Notes under the pieces: generated by a model | What the model saw: only the letters and a program-made list of their open reading frames with translations | Database searches by the model: none | What the model was told of the DNA's origin: nothing | Part shown: positions 1 to 5,684 of the stretch, one piece after another | Position numbering within the stretch: the first letter of the stretch is position 1 | Layout of the letters: the number at the start of each line of letters is the position of its first letter | Made by a program: the position numbers and the translations under genes | Origin: CAYWKL01 sp964459095 | Lineage (GTDB): Bacteria > Patescibacteriota > Microgenomatia > Daviesbacterales > UBA10151 | Direction: 5' to 3' | Assembly: GCA_964459095.1 (NCBI GenBank) | Contig: CAYWKL010000044.1 | Location: 1-6,993 of the forward strand | Length of the DNA stretch: 6,993 nt

Positions 1-818
1 AGTCAGAGGAATTTTTGCCTTTTCAGGAAACAACAAAAAGGAGGAGAAAACACGGAATAGAAGAAATGGCTAAAAAGCTCCCACTTAGGGCGTTTGTGTT
101 TGATGTGATGTACCTAAACGGCAAATCTATAATTGATGAGAATTTAGAATCTAGAATTAAGAATTTAGCAAAAAATATTAAAGGTGAGAAAGTGTTAATT
201 CCTCAAGCAGGCGAGGTAGTAACTACGGTTAAAAGATTAAATGAACTTTTTCAAGATGCTTTAACTAAAGGGCTAGAGGGAATTATTGCCAAAAAAGTAG
301 ATTCTACTTATGAGGCAGGAGCAAGAAATTTTAACTGGGTAAAGCTCAAAAAACACTCAGATGGAGAACTTAAAGATACAATAGATTGTGTGATTTTAGG
401 TTATATTTTTGGAAAAGGAAAAAGGGCAAGTTTTGGGGCAGGGGCACTTTTGGTTGGGGTTTATGATAATAAAAAAGATGAATTTGTAACTGTTTCTAAA
501 ATAGGAACAGGCTTAACAGATGATGAATGGAGAGAGATTCACAAAAGAGCAGATAAAATTAAAGTTAATAAAAAACCAGCCAGAGTTAATTCTGTTTTAG
601 AACCCTCTGTTTGGATAGCACCAGAAATAGTGATTGAGGTTTTAGCAGATGAAATAACCAGGTCTCCAAACCACACAGCTGGAAAAATAGGGTCGGACCC
701 TGGGTATGCCCTAAGGTTTCCTAGGTTGGTTAAATTTAGAGAAAAAGATAAAGTAGCAGAGGATGCGACTACAGTTAAAGAGTTAAAAGAGATGTATAAA
801 TTGCAGTTTAAGAAATAG
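1..818 (+). CDS. ATP-dependent DNA ligase, C-terminal half (5' end outside window)
   Basis: Seals nicks in DNA by a lysyl-AMP mechanism. The frame (codons from position 3) is open to the window edge, and the leading residues SEEFLPFQETTKRRRKHGI match the interior of an archaeal-type ligase, so the TTG at 15 is not a real start. Counting from that TTG, nucleotidyltransferase motif III is FVFDVMYLNG (27-36), motif IV EGIIAKK (88-94) and motif V WVKLKK (108-113). The OB-fold follows, with motif VI ALRFPRLVKFREKD (232-245). Motif I (KxDG with the AMP-accepting lysine) and the N-terminal DNA-binding domain lie upstream. Family members are about 550-600 aa, so roughly half is visible. Just before motif VI, the loop after HTAGK carries GSDP, encoded by a 13-bp palindrome (689-701). 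The gene ends 2 bp from the convergent tatD stop, with no clear terminator between them. Confidence 0.93.
   Translation, partial: SEEFLPFQETTKRRRKHGIEEMAKKLPLRAFVFDVMYLNGKSIIDENLESRIKNLAKNIKGEKVLIPQAGEVVTTVKRLNELFQDALTKGLEGIIAKKVDSTYEAGARNFNWVKLKKHSDGELKDTIDCVILGYIFGKGKRASFGAGALLVGVYDNKKDEFVTVSKIGTGLTDDEWREIHKRADKIKVNKKPARVNSVLEPSVWIAPEIVIEVLADEITRSPNHTAGKIGSDPGYALRFPRLVKFREKDKVAEDATTVKELKEMYKLQFKK
689..701. repeat. Intragenic palindrome AGGGTCGGACCCT, copy 1
   Basis: Six-base arms AGGGTC/GACCCT flank a single G. It lies in frame in the ligase gene and encodes GSDP in the loop between HTAGK and motif VI. The same 13 bases occur at 3542-3554 in an unrelated membrane-protein gene. GC-rich in an AT-rich context. 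Confidence 0.7.
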
Positions 819-820
819 TT

Positions 821-1729
821 TTATAAATTAAAAAGTATTTTACTATTTTTAAAAGTTATTTCTGCTAATTTTTCTTTTTGAATTTTTAAAATATCTGCAA
901 TAAATTCTAAAACATAATTCAAATTTGCTGGGGTGTTAGGGTTTTTAAAACCCTTAGGTGTTAAAAAAGGGGAGTCTGTTTCTAAAACTAATAAATTTAG
1001 AGGGATTTTTTTAATAAATTCTTGTTTTGCTTTATCATATGTAACATCTCCATCTATTCCTATGTAAATTTTATTTTTTATAGCAAAATCTAGTAACTTT
1101 TGATCTGGCTGCGCACAATGGAAAACCGTGCTTGCACCCCCGGGGTGCAAAGCTAAAATTTGCAGTAAATCATCAACTGCTTCTCTGTTATGGATTATTA
1201 GGGATTTTTGGAATTTTAAGGCAAGAACAATTTGTTTCTCAAACGCCTTTTTCTGCAGTTCAATAAATTTGTTTGGCACTTGGTACTTGGCATACTTGGT
1301 TTTTTCATAGATATGGCGATCCATCCCTGTTTCTCCAACCGCAATCACTTTTTTTTCAGATATTAATTCTTCAAGTTTTTCTAAATCTTTCTTTAAGTTG
1401 TCATTCCGGACTTGGGTCCCGAGAATCCATGTTTTTTCTGTTTCCTGGATTCCCGCTTTCGCTCGCCTCGCTGCGAAGCGGGCGGGAATGACATCGCTGG
1501 TTAGATAACTGAAAATATGGTGGGGGTGAATACCAATTGTTGCAAAAATTCCATCATATTTTTCTGCAATCTCTATGGCTTTTTTGGAAGATTCTAAATC
1601 AGTTCCAACAATGTTTATATATTGAATTCCTGCATTTTTAGCATCTTTAATAACTTGATCTAAATTATTTTTGAAGGCTTTAAATTGCAGGTGGGTGTGA
1701 GTATCAAATAAAGAAGATCTATGATTCAT
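821..1729 (-). CDS. tatD: TatD family metal-dependent hydrolase (DNase) with in-frame insertion
   Basis: TatD-family TIM-barrel hydrolase; members act as metal-dependent 3'-5' DNases or deoxyribonucleases. Visible metal ligands and catalytic residues are H11 and H13 (DTHTHL), E133 (GETGMD), H180 (IIHNRE), H204 (VFHCA) and D252 (LETDSPFLTP), so the active site looks intact. The family is usually about 255-265 aa; this protein is 302 aa. Residues V80-D110 account for most of the excess and are translated from a repeat element (1400-1492) inserted between GIHPH and the following KLEELI helix. A second palindrome (1132-1150) encodes part of the loop before VFHCA. The ATG at 1729 is the only good start ahead of LFDTHTHL. 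It has no Shine-Dalgarno sequence, and MNHRSS partly overlaps an AT-rich inverted repeat, so the exact N-terminus is uncertain. Convergent with the ligase. Confidence 0.9.
   Translation of the reverse strand: MNHRSSLFDTHTHLQFKAFKNNLDQVIKDAKNAGIQYINIVGTDLESSKKAIEIAEKYDGIFATIGIHPHHIFSYLTSDVIPARFAARRAKAGIQETEKTWILGTQVRNDNLKKDLEKLEELISEKKVIAVGETGMDRHIYEKTKYAKYQVPNKFIELQKKAFEKQIVLALKFQKSLIIHNREAVDDLLQILALHPGGASTVFHCAQPDQKLLDFAIKNKIYIGIDGDVTYDKAKQEFIKKIPLNLLVLETDSPFLTPKGFKNPNTPANLNYVLEFIADILKIQKEKLAEITFKNSKILFNL
1132..1150. repeat. 19-bp perfect intragenic palindrome in tatD
   Basis: TTGCACCCCCGGGGTGCAA: nine-base arms around one C, very GC-rich against the local AT-rich sequence. It is in frame and encodes LHPGGA in the TatD loop preceding the catalytic histidine segment VFHCA. 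Possibly another small mobile palindrome; only one copy is seen here. Confidence 0.6.
1400..1492. repeat. 93-bp palindromic repeat element inserted in frame in tatD
   Basis: The ends are inverted repeats GTCATTCC (1400-1407) and GGAATGAC (1485-1492). Inside is a second stem in which CCCGCTTTCGC (1452-1462) pairs with GCGAAGCGGG (1473-1482) apart from one bulged T. The length is exactly 31 codons, and both reading-frame junctions are kept. It encodes TatD residues V80-D110. The end sequence GTCATTCCCGC / CGGGAATGAC is shared with the intergenic element at 3077-3148, so this is a dispersed repeat family. No clear target-site duplication was seen. Confidence 0.8.
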
Positions 1730-1801
1730 GATTTAAGATTTATGAGTTTAAAATAAAAACAATTCTTCTATTCATAAATCAATATTCTTAAATCGTAAAT
1801 C
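1730..1801. repeat. AT-rich imperfect inverted repeat between cofE-like gene and tatD
   Basis: The left arm GATTTAAGATTTATGA (1730-1745) is complementary in blocks to TCATAAATC (1772-1780) and TCTTAAATC (1786-1794). It fills the whole gap between the stop of the gamma-glutamyl ligase gene and the tatD start, both on the minus strand. It could fold as an AT-rich hairpin in the minus-strand transcript, acting as a weak terminator or leader structure, or be a simple-sequence repeat. No firm promoter for tatD can be picked out. Confidence 0.4.
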
Positions 1802-2546
1802 ACTTTTTAAATCCTTTTTCCCAAGGAGCATTTTTTAAAAGATCGCTGTAGAGATCTTCTTCAAGACTGATTTTTAAGCTTCCTAATTCTTCTTTAGATG
1901 GATCTTCATCTTGAAATTCTATTAATGGAATTTCCTCTATTATCGCAAGCGGAGTTTGCTCAGAACCTTCTCCCATTACCAAAACTCCTGTAGCTGCCAA
2001 AGAGTCAGCAATATTTAATTTTTCAAATTGAAAGTTTCTACCAAATAAATCCGGTTTCCCAATGTAATCTTTTAATGGAGTAAATCCCGAGTAAGAAATA
2101 CAAAGTCCTGTTACTCCCCAACGAAGAGGAGCAGTTCTACTATCTGTAATAACAACTCCTAAATTTTTGATGTTGAATTTTTTTCTCAAAAACTCTCTAA
2201 TAAAATTTGCACTTTTTTGTGGATTTTCAGGAAGTAGAATATAGTAACCATTACCATTTGATTCATCAATTCCTGCTCCAGCAATTAATAAATTATCTTT
2301 TATGGTTAAGCTAACGTTATATCTATTTTTTTCTTTTGGGATAAAAAATTCCGCTTCAGATGCAATTAACTTATCTTTATCTGCATCTTCCATTTTTACA
2401 AATCTTCCTTCACAAATTGCAACTACTTTTGAGCTTATCGCTAAAACAGAATTCTCGGATAAATCTGGAACAAATTTATCTAAGAACTCCTGAAGATTGA
2501 AACTGCCCTGAGTAATTTTTTCTGTTTTGTACGCTTTAACTTTCAT
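1800..2546 (-). CDS. CofE-like gamma-glutamyl ligase (putative folate metabolism gamma-glutamate ligase)
   Basis: Belongs to the F420-0:gamma-glutamyl ligase (CofE/FbiB N-terminal) fold, whose members add gamma-linked glutamate to a cofactor using a nucleotide triphosphate. Visible family motifs are SSKVVAICEGRFV (38-50), AGAGIDESN (89-97), VVITDSRTAPLRWGVTG (131-147), GKPDLFGR (163-170) and LVMGEGSEQTPLAII (189-203). At 248 aa it has the length of the ligase alone. No other F420 gene is present, and it is translationally coupled (ATGA, 2543-2546) to a DHFR/RibD-like reductase. The substrate is therefore more likely a folate or related pterin than F420; this is inference from context. Such a protein could stand in for FolC in making polyglutamylated folate. 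There is no Shine-Dalgarno sequence, which fits translation coupled to the upstream gene. Confidence 0.85.
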   Translation of the reverse strand: MKVKAYKTEKITQGSFNLQEFLDKFVPDLSENSVLAISSKVVAICEGRFVKMEDADKDKLIASEAEFFIPKEKNRYNVSLTIKDNLLIAGAGIDESNGNGYYILLPENPQKSANFIREFLRKKFNIKNLGVVITDSRTAPLRWGVTGLCISYSGFTPLKDYIGKPDLFGRNFQFEKLNIADSLAATGVLVMGEGSEQTPLAIIEEIPLIEFQDEDPSKEELGSLKISLEEDLYSDLLKNAPWEKGFKK

Positions 2547-3067
2547 TTTAAAACCGCATATTTTAAAAGAAGAGTTCCTTGAGAATTTAATTTTTTGATA
2601 TTTGTTAATTTTAAGTTTATATCCAAATTAACCTCATCAATAATTCCTAAACCTTTCCCGAAAATTTTAGGTTCTAAAGTTATTAAAATTTCATCAATTA
2701 AATTTTGTTTAAAAAAGTGAGTTGTTATATTTGCTCCTCCCAATAAAAGCATTTGTTTATACTTTCTAGAAAGTTTTTTAACTAATTGAATGGGGAATTC
2801 GCTGCTGAATTCTAATTGTCCCGAGACAATTTCTTTTTCAAACTGCTTTGGATTTTTTGTTAAAACTATCCTTAAAGTATTAGGTGTAAGTTTAATAACT
2901 TTCTTCGCAGAGATATAAGTATTTTTCCCTATTACAATTAATTTTTGAGAATTTATTAATTTTGATAAATGGATTTGATCTTCTTTTGAAGCCCACATAA
3001 ATGGAGGATTTAAATCTTTAGTAGTTTTCCCATCTAAAGAAATAACTAGGGCTAAAATAACTTTCAT
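2543..3067 (-). CDS. RibD C-terminal / dihydrofolate reductase-like protein
   Basis: NADPH-dependent reductase fold shared by DHFR and the C-terminal domain of RibD. Visible motifs are ISLDGKTT (9-16), IGKNTY (46-51), LLLGGANITTHFF (107-119) and LIDEILITLEPKIFGKG (123-139), typical of RibD-C stand-alone proteins. At 174 aa it is single-domain, with no deaminase domain, so it is unlikely to be the complete riboflavin enzyme. The ATG at 3065-3067 is chosen. The frame stays open to an ATG at 3103, but the extra residues MDSRLRGNDGRN are the translation of a repeat element (3077-3148), whereas a GGAAGGA ribosome-binding site lies just before 3067. The stop overlaps the start of the gamma-glutamyl ligase gene by 4 bp, so the two are one operon. 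A role in reducing dihydrofolate or a related pterin is inferred. Confidence 0.82.
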   Translation of the reverse strand: MKVILALVISLDGKTTKDLNPPFMWASKEDQIHLSKLINSQKLIVIGKNTYISAKKVIKLTPNTLRIVLTKNPKQFEKEIVSGQLEFSSEFPIQLVKKLSRKYKQMLLLGGANITTHFFKQNLIDEILITLEPKIFGKGLGIIDEVNLDINLKLTNIKKLNSQGTLLLKYAVLK

Positions 3068-3076
3068 ATTCCTTCC

Positions 3077-3148
3077 GTCATTCCCGCGTAGGCGGGAATC
3101 CACTTAACAATATTATTGTTGGATCCTCCAATCAAGTTGGAGGATGAC
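3077..3148. repeat. Intergenic palindromic element with three consecutive hairpins
   Basis: Bounded by GTCAT (3077-3081) and ATGAC (3144-3148). It contains three perfect stems: ATTCCCGC/GCGGGAAT with a GTAG loop (3080-3099), AACAAT/ATTGTT (3106-3120), and ATCCTCCAA/TTGGAGGAT with a TCAAG loop (3123-3145). The first part shares the GTCATTCC...GGAAT core of the element inside tatD. It lies between the membrane-protein gene and the reductase gene, both on the minus strand, where its hairpins would form in any read-through transcript. Confidence 0.75.
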
Positions 3149-3181
3149 AGTTGTATACTCAGAATTGTACAAACTTACTAC

Positions 3182-3847
3182 TTAAGAAGCAATTAATGGG
3201 AGTTTAGGGAGATATTTTTTGGCAATTAAAATAGACAAAACTTTTTCGGTTACTAAGTAGGAAACAGAAATTCCAACTGCAAAAAGTAACCTTTCTTGGA
3301 TAACAATAGGAATAAGGGATTGCCAGATAGCGGCGGGGAGTCCAATAAACCAAATCCATAAAGCTCCTCCAACTGCGTGGGCTGCAAAAGTTGTCCCTAA
3401 ACTTCTTATAAATAAATTCCTTCTATAAAAGTAAGCAAAAATTGGAATTGTCCAGAAAAGAGAATAATACCAAACCTCACGTCCTATTGGATTTGCTACA
3501 AAAGCTAAAATACAAAATATTGGTACAGCCAAAATCCATTTAGGGTCGGACCCTTTTTTGGATAGCAGAGCAAAATATAATGTTGCAAAAAGCATTGGGA
3601 AAAGTCTAATTATTGAGCCTTCATTAATAGCAGAAGAACCCTTTAGAATTAAATTTAGTCCTTCAACTAAAAAGACAACAGCTACCCCAATCCATGAACC
3701 TAAAAAAGCACCAATTATTGGAGCATAAAAATCAAAGACTGTAAAACTAACATTAGATCCTAAAAGTTTAGTAAAAGGAATCTGGAGGGCAATAAAGCTG
3801 AGCAAAGAAAAAATTCCAATAAAAATAAATTTACCTTTAAGGTTCAT
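3182..3847 (-). CDS. Multi-pass membrane protein, ECF transporter S-component-like
   Basis: A 221-aa hydrophobic protein with about six predicted membrane segments: roughly residues 7-27, 38-68, 82-96, 104-120, 126-141 and 155-200 (which may contain two). The segment APIIGAFLGSWIGVAVVFLV after the first helix resembles the substrate-binding S components of energy-coupling-factor vitamin transporters, and the length fits. I cannot name the substrate. The next two genes downstream on the same strand are pterin/folate-like enzymes, which makes a folate-type vitamin a reasonable guess. The GSDP in the loop between segments three and four (residues 99-102) is encoded by a copy of the 13-bp palindrome also present in the ligase. 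No Shine-Dalgarno sequence precedes the ATG at 3847; a promoter (3857-3885) would give a leader of only a few bases. No ATPase or T component is in the window. Confidence 0.55.
   Translation of the reverse strand: MNLKGKFIFIGIFSLLSFIALQIPFTKLLGSNVSFTVFDFYAPIIGAFLGSWIGVAVVFLVEGLNLILKGSSAINEGSIIRLFPMLFATLYFALLSKKGSDPKWILAVPIFCILAFVANPIGREVWYYSLFWTIPIFAYFYRRNLFIRSLGTTFAAHAVGGALWIWFIGLPAAIWQSLIPIVIQERLLFAVGISVSYLVTEKVLSILIAKKYLPKLPLIAS
3542..3554. repeat. Intragenic palindrome AGGGTCGGACCCT, copy 2
   Basis: Identical to 689-701 on the plus strand, but here the gene is on the minus strand, so the element is read in the other orientation. It still encodes GSDP (TCC rather than TCG for Ser), in a loop between membrane segments. 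Confidence 0.7.
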
Positions 3848-3856
3848 TAGGCCAAA

Positions 3857-3889
3857 AGATTATTATAAATATTGTTGATTGTCAATAAT
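3857..3889 (-). promoter_or_regulatory. Promoter and operator-like palindrome for the membrane-protein gene
   Basis: On the minus strand TTGACA (3885-3880) is followed by a 17-bp spacer and TAATCT (3862-3857), 9 bp before the ATG at 3847. The -35 sits inside a 19-bp palindrome, ATTGTTGA-TTG-TCAATAAT (3871-3889, one mismatch). Its position in the divergent region suggests an operator that could act on both this gene and endoQ. The -10 match is weak; TATAAT also occurs at 3867-3862, but only 12 bp from the -35. Confidence 0.4.
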
Positions 3890-3950
3890 AATATAGATAC
3901 TTCTAAAAATTAGATAGAATTGCTTTAATTAACAATACAAGTTAGGTGAT

Positions 3951-4003
3951 GGACGATTCAGTAACGTGACTAAATAAACAAACAGAGTTAGGCAGAATCG
4001 TCC
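3951..4003 (+). promoter_or_regulatory. Strong hairpin in the endoQ leader
   Basis: GGACGATTC (3951-3959) pairs perfectly with GAATCGTCC (3995-4003). An inner stem, GACTAA (3968-3973) with TTAGGC (3988-3993), has one mismatch. The structure ends 8 bp before the endoQ ATG. There is an asymmetric bulge (8 versus 1 nt) and a 14-nt A-rich loop. It has no U-tract, so it is not an ordinary terminator. It could be a translational control element or a protein-binding site; no known riboswitch class was recognised. Confidence 0.5.
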
Positions 4004-4011
4004 AAGAAATT

Positions 4012-5292
4012 ATGGCTTATGTTGCAGATTTACATATCCATTCCAGATTCTCTAGAGCTTGTTCTAGAGACCTAAATATTCCTAATTTAGCAAAATGGAG
4101 CGAATATAAAGGAATAGATTTAATGGGAACAGGAGACTCCTTACACCCTCTTTGGCAGGCAGAATTAAAGGCTAATTTAAAAGATATAGGAAGTGGAACT
4201 TATCAATATGGAAATACAAAATTCATTTTAACAACAGAAATTGCCTGTATATATTCTGAAGCAGGAAAAGTTCACAGGATACACATTTTACTTTTTTTGC
4301 CTTCTATAGATTCTGCAAAAAAATTATCTGAGGTTTTTTCTAAAAGGGGACTTAATTTATCATCAGATGGCAGGCCAATAATAGGACTTAGTTCAAAAGA
4401 ACTTAGTGAGTTAGTTCTAAAAACAGTACCGGAGGTTTTAATTGTTCCAGCACACATCTGGACTCCCTGGTTTTCTTTATATGGTTCAGAATCAGGTTAT
4501 GATAAGTTTTTTGATTGCTTTGGGGAGTTTTCAGATGAAGTTTATGCAGTAGAAACAGGATTATCTTCTGAACCTGCAATGAACTGGAGAATTTCCGATT
4601 TAGATAAAAAATCAATTTTATCTTTTTCAGATGCTCATTCTCTGCCAAGACTTGGAAGAGAAGTTAGCATTATTAATGGTCAGCCAACATTTGAAGATCT
4701 TTCAAGAGCACTAAAATCTCAAGATATTTTAGGGACAATTGAGTTTTTTCCAGAGGAAGGAAAGTATCATTATTCAGGCCACAGGAATTGCAATGTGGTT
4801 TATGGACCTGAGGAATTAAAAGAAAAGGGAGAAATATGTCCTGTTTGTAAAAGAAGATTAACTATTGGAGTAGTGGAGCGGGTAGAGACTCTCGCATCGC
4901 GATCGAGTGATGAGTTAGGAGTAATGAGGGATGAGTCAGGAGTGATAAAATCTAAAAAGTTTCCGGAAAAACCTGGGTTTAGGATGTTAGTGCAACTTGA
5001 GGAGATAATAGCAGAAGCTCTAAAATCCAGCGTTTCTTCTCAAAAGGTAAAAAATATCTATGAGGATTTAGTTAAAAACCTAGATACTGAGCTTAAGATT
5101 TTAACAAAATTAAAAATAGAAGATATTGCCAAAAAGTCAGGGGAAAAAATAGCAGAGGGAATAGGTAGGGTCAGAGAAGGAAAGCTTTCTATTAAGCCAG
5201 GATTTGATAATACTTATGGAGTAGTAAAAATTTGGGATGAGGAGGAAGAAAGCTTACAAAGACCTAAAGAAGAACAAATGGGACTTTTTTAA
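4012..5292 (+). CDS. Endonuclease Q family protein (PHP-domain DNA repair nuclease)
   Basis: EndoQ cleaves DNA 5' of deaminated bases (uracil, hypoxanthine, xanthine) and abasic sites. The N-terminal PHP domain shows metal-binding DLHIHSRFS (H8, H10), GTGD (D42), TTEIACI (E76), HRIHILLF (88-95), PAHIWTPW (H148), VETGLSS (E181) and SFSDAHS (D207, H209). The zinc-finger segment HRNC (257-260) with CPVCKRRLTIGV (276-287) and the C-terminal EEIIAEAL, GEKIAEGIGRVREGK segments complete the family pattern over 426 aa. Residues of about 295-315 are an insertion made of a palindrome and a tandem repeat. The protein ends EEQMGLF; QMGLF fits the bacterial beta-clamp-binding pentapeptide QxxLF, suggesting tethering to the replication clamp (inference). 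The weak AAGAAA before the ATG at 4012 is the only ribosome-binding candidate. Codons for the last ten residues and the stop are repeated twice downstream. Confidence 0.9.
   Translation: MAYVADLHIHSRFSRACSRDLNIPNLAKWSEYKGIDLMGTGDSLHPLWQAELKANLKDIGSGTYQYGNTKFILTTEIACIYSEAGKVHRIHILLFLPSIDSAKKLSEVFSKRGLNLSSDGRPIIGLSSKELSELVLKTVPEVLIVPAHIWTPWFSLYGSESGYDKFFDCFGEFSDEVYAVETGLSSEPAMNWRISDLDKKSILSFSDAHSLPRLGREVSIINGQPTFEDLSRALKSQDILGTIEFFPEEGKYHYSGHRNCNVVYGPEELKEKGEICPVCKRRLTIGVVERVETLASRSSDELGVMRDESGVIKSKKFPEKPGFRMLVQLEEIIAEALKSSVSSQKVKNIYEDLVKNLDTELKILTKLKIEDIAKKSGEKIAEGIGRVREGKLSIKPGFDNTYGVVKIWDEEEESLQRPKEEQMGLF
4891..4950 (+). repeat. Palindrome plus 21-bp tandem repeat in frame within endoQ
   Basis: CTCGCATCGCGATCGAG (4891-4907) is a near-perfect palindrome around ATCGCGAT. 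It is followed by two imperfect 21-bp units (4909-4929 and 4930-4950), each starting GATGAGT and giving the peptide repeat DELGVMR / DESGVIK. This stretch falls where other EndoQ proteins have a shorter, different loop between the zinc finger and the EEIIAEAL segment. It looks like an inserted repeat kept in frame. Confidence 0.6.
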
Positions 5293-5296
5293 GATA
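5258..5296 (+). repeat. endoQ 3'-end direct repeat, copy A (native gene end)
   Basis: The 39 bp cover the last ten endoQ codons (RPKEEQMGLF), the stop and four bases beyond. They are identical to copy C (6849-6887), and copy B (6004-6039) differs by four synonymous substitutions. The repeat also contains the stop and final codons of the convergent PIN toxin gene. Confidence 0.9.
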
Positions 5297-5684
5297 CTAA
5301 AGAAATTTTGTTAACCTTAAAATCCCTATCAAAGCTAAAAGCTTTATCAAATACTCCCTTTTTAAATAGGGCAAAAGTTGTGCAATCAACAAAGCTAACA
5401 TTTTTAGATATTTGTTTCTTAAAAATCTCCCAGGCTAAATCTTCTATTTCTTGGTCAACGTTTATCCAATGATAAGTTCTTTTAATATAATCTCCAATAA
5501 TAATAGCCTTATGTCTTCCTTCTTTTTGACTTAGTATAGTAACGACTTCTGCAAATACATAATTAGATATAATAAAGGCACTTTTTTTATCTAGTTTACT
5601 AATCATTCCAAGTGCCTTCTGATGATTACTATCTTTTTCTGAAAATAGGGAAATTAAAGCTGAAGCATCCGTAAATACGTTCAT
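5289..5684 (-). CDS. PIN-domain ribonuclease toxin (VapC-like), module 1
   Basis: A 131-aa PIN-domain protein, expected to be a metal-dependent RNase toxin that cleaves tRNA or other RNA when freed from its antitoxin. The acidic catalytic set is D6 (FTDASALISLF), E46 (FAEVVTIL), D100 (SFVDCTTFAL) and D119 or D121 (SFDRDF). This is the usual PIN arrangement, so the enzyme looks intact. The ATG at 5684 overlaps the stop of the antitoxin gene by 4 bp (ATGA), with AAGGA just in front. The gene runs towards endoQ, and its TAA (5291-5289) overlaps the endoQ stop codon, so its last residues are encoded by the endoQ-end repeat. The target RNA cannot be told from sequence. Confidence 0.87.
   Translation of the reverse strand: MNVFTDASALISLFSEKDSNHQKALGMISKLDKKSAFIISNYVFAEVVTILSQKEGRHKAIIIGDYIKRTYHWINVDQEIEDLAWEIFKKQISKNVSFVDCTTFALFKKGVFDKAFSFDRDFKVNKISLVS

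Noticed and set aside
15..17. TTG as start of the ligase gene
   Set aside because: The frame continues upstream with conserved ligase residues to the window edge; the gene is truncated by the window, not short.
1273..1299. ACTTGG repeated three times in tatD, suggesting another inserted repeat
   Set aside because: Short and imperfect, encoding a plausible part of the family's variable region; not enough to call an element.
1128..1491. Plus-strand reading frames opposite tatD
   Set aside because: They run antisense to a well-supported TatD protein, are low-complexity, and exist partly because of the GC-rich inserted repeats.
2302..2493. Plus-strand frame opposite the CofE-like gene
   Set aside because: Shadow of a conserved gene, with no homology-like motifs or ribosome-binding site.
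3068..3103. Extended start of the reductase at 3103
   Set aside because: The extra residues are translated from a palindromic repeat, and a ribosome-binding site precedes the ATG at 3067.
3951..4003. tRNA or known riboswitch upstream of endoQ
   Set aside because: No cloverleaf, TPsiC-like arm or recognisable riboswitch core; only a long hairpin.
4272..4648. Minus-strand frames opposite endoQ
   Set aside because: They lie within the conserved PHP domain coding sequence and have no recognisable motifs.
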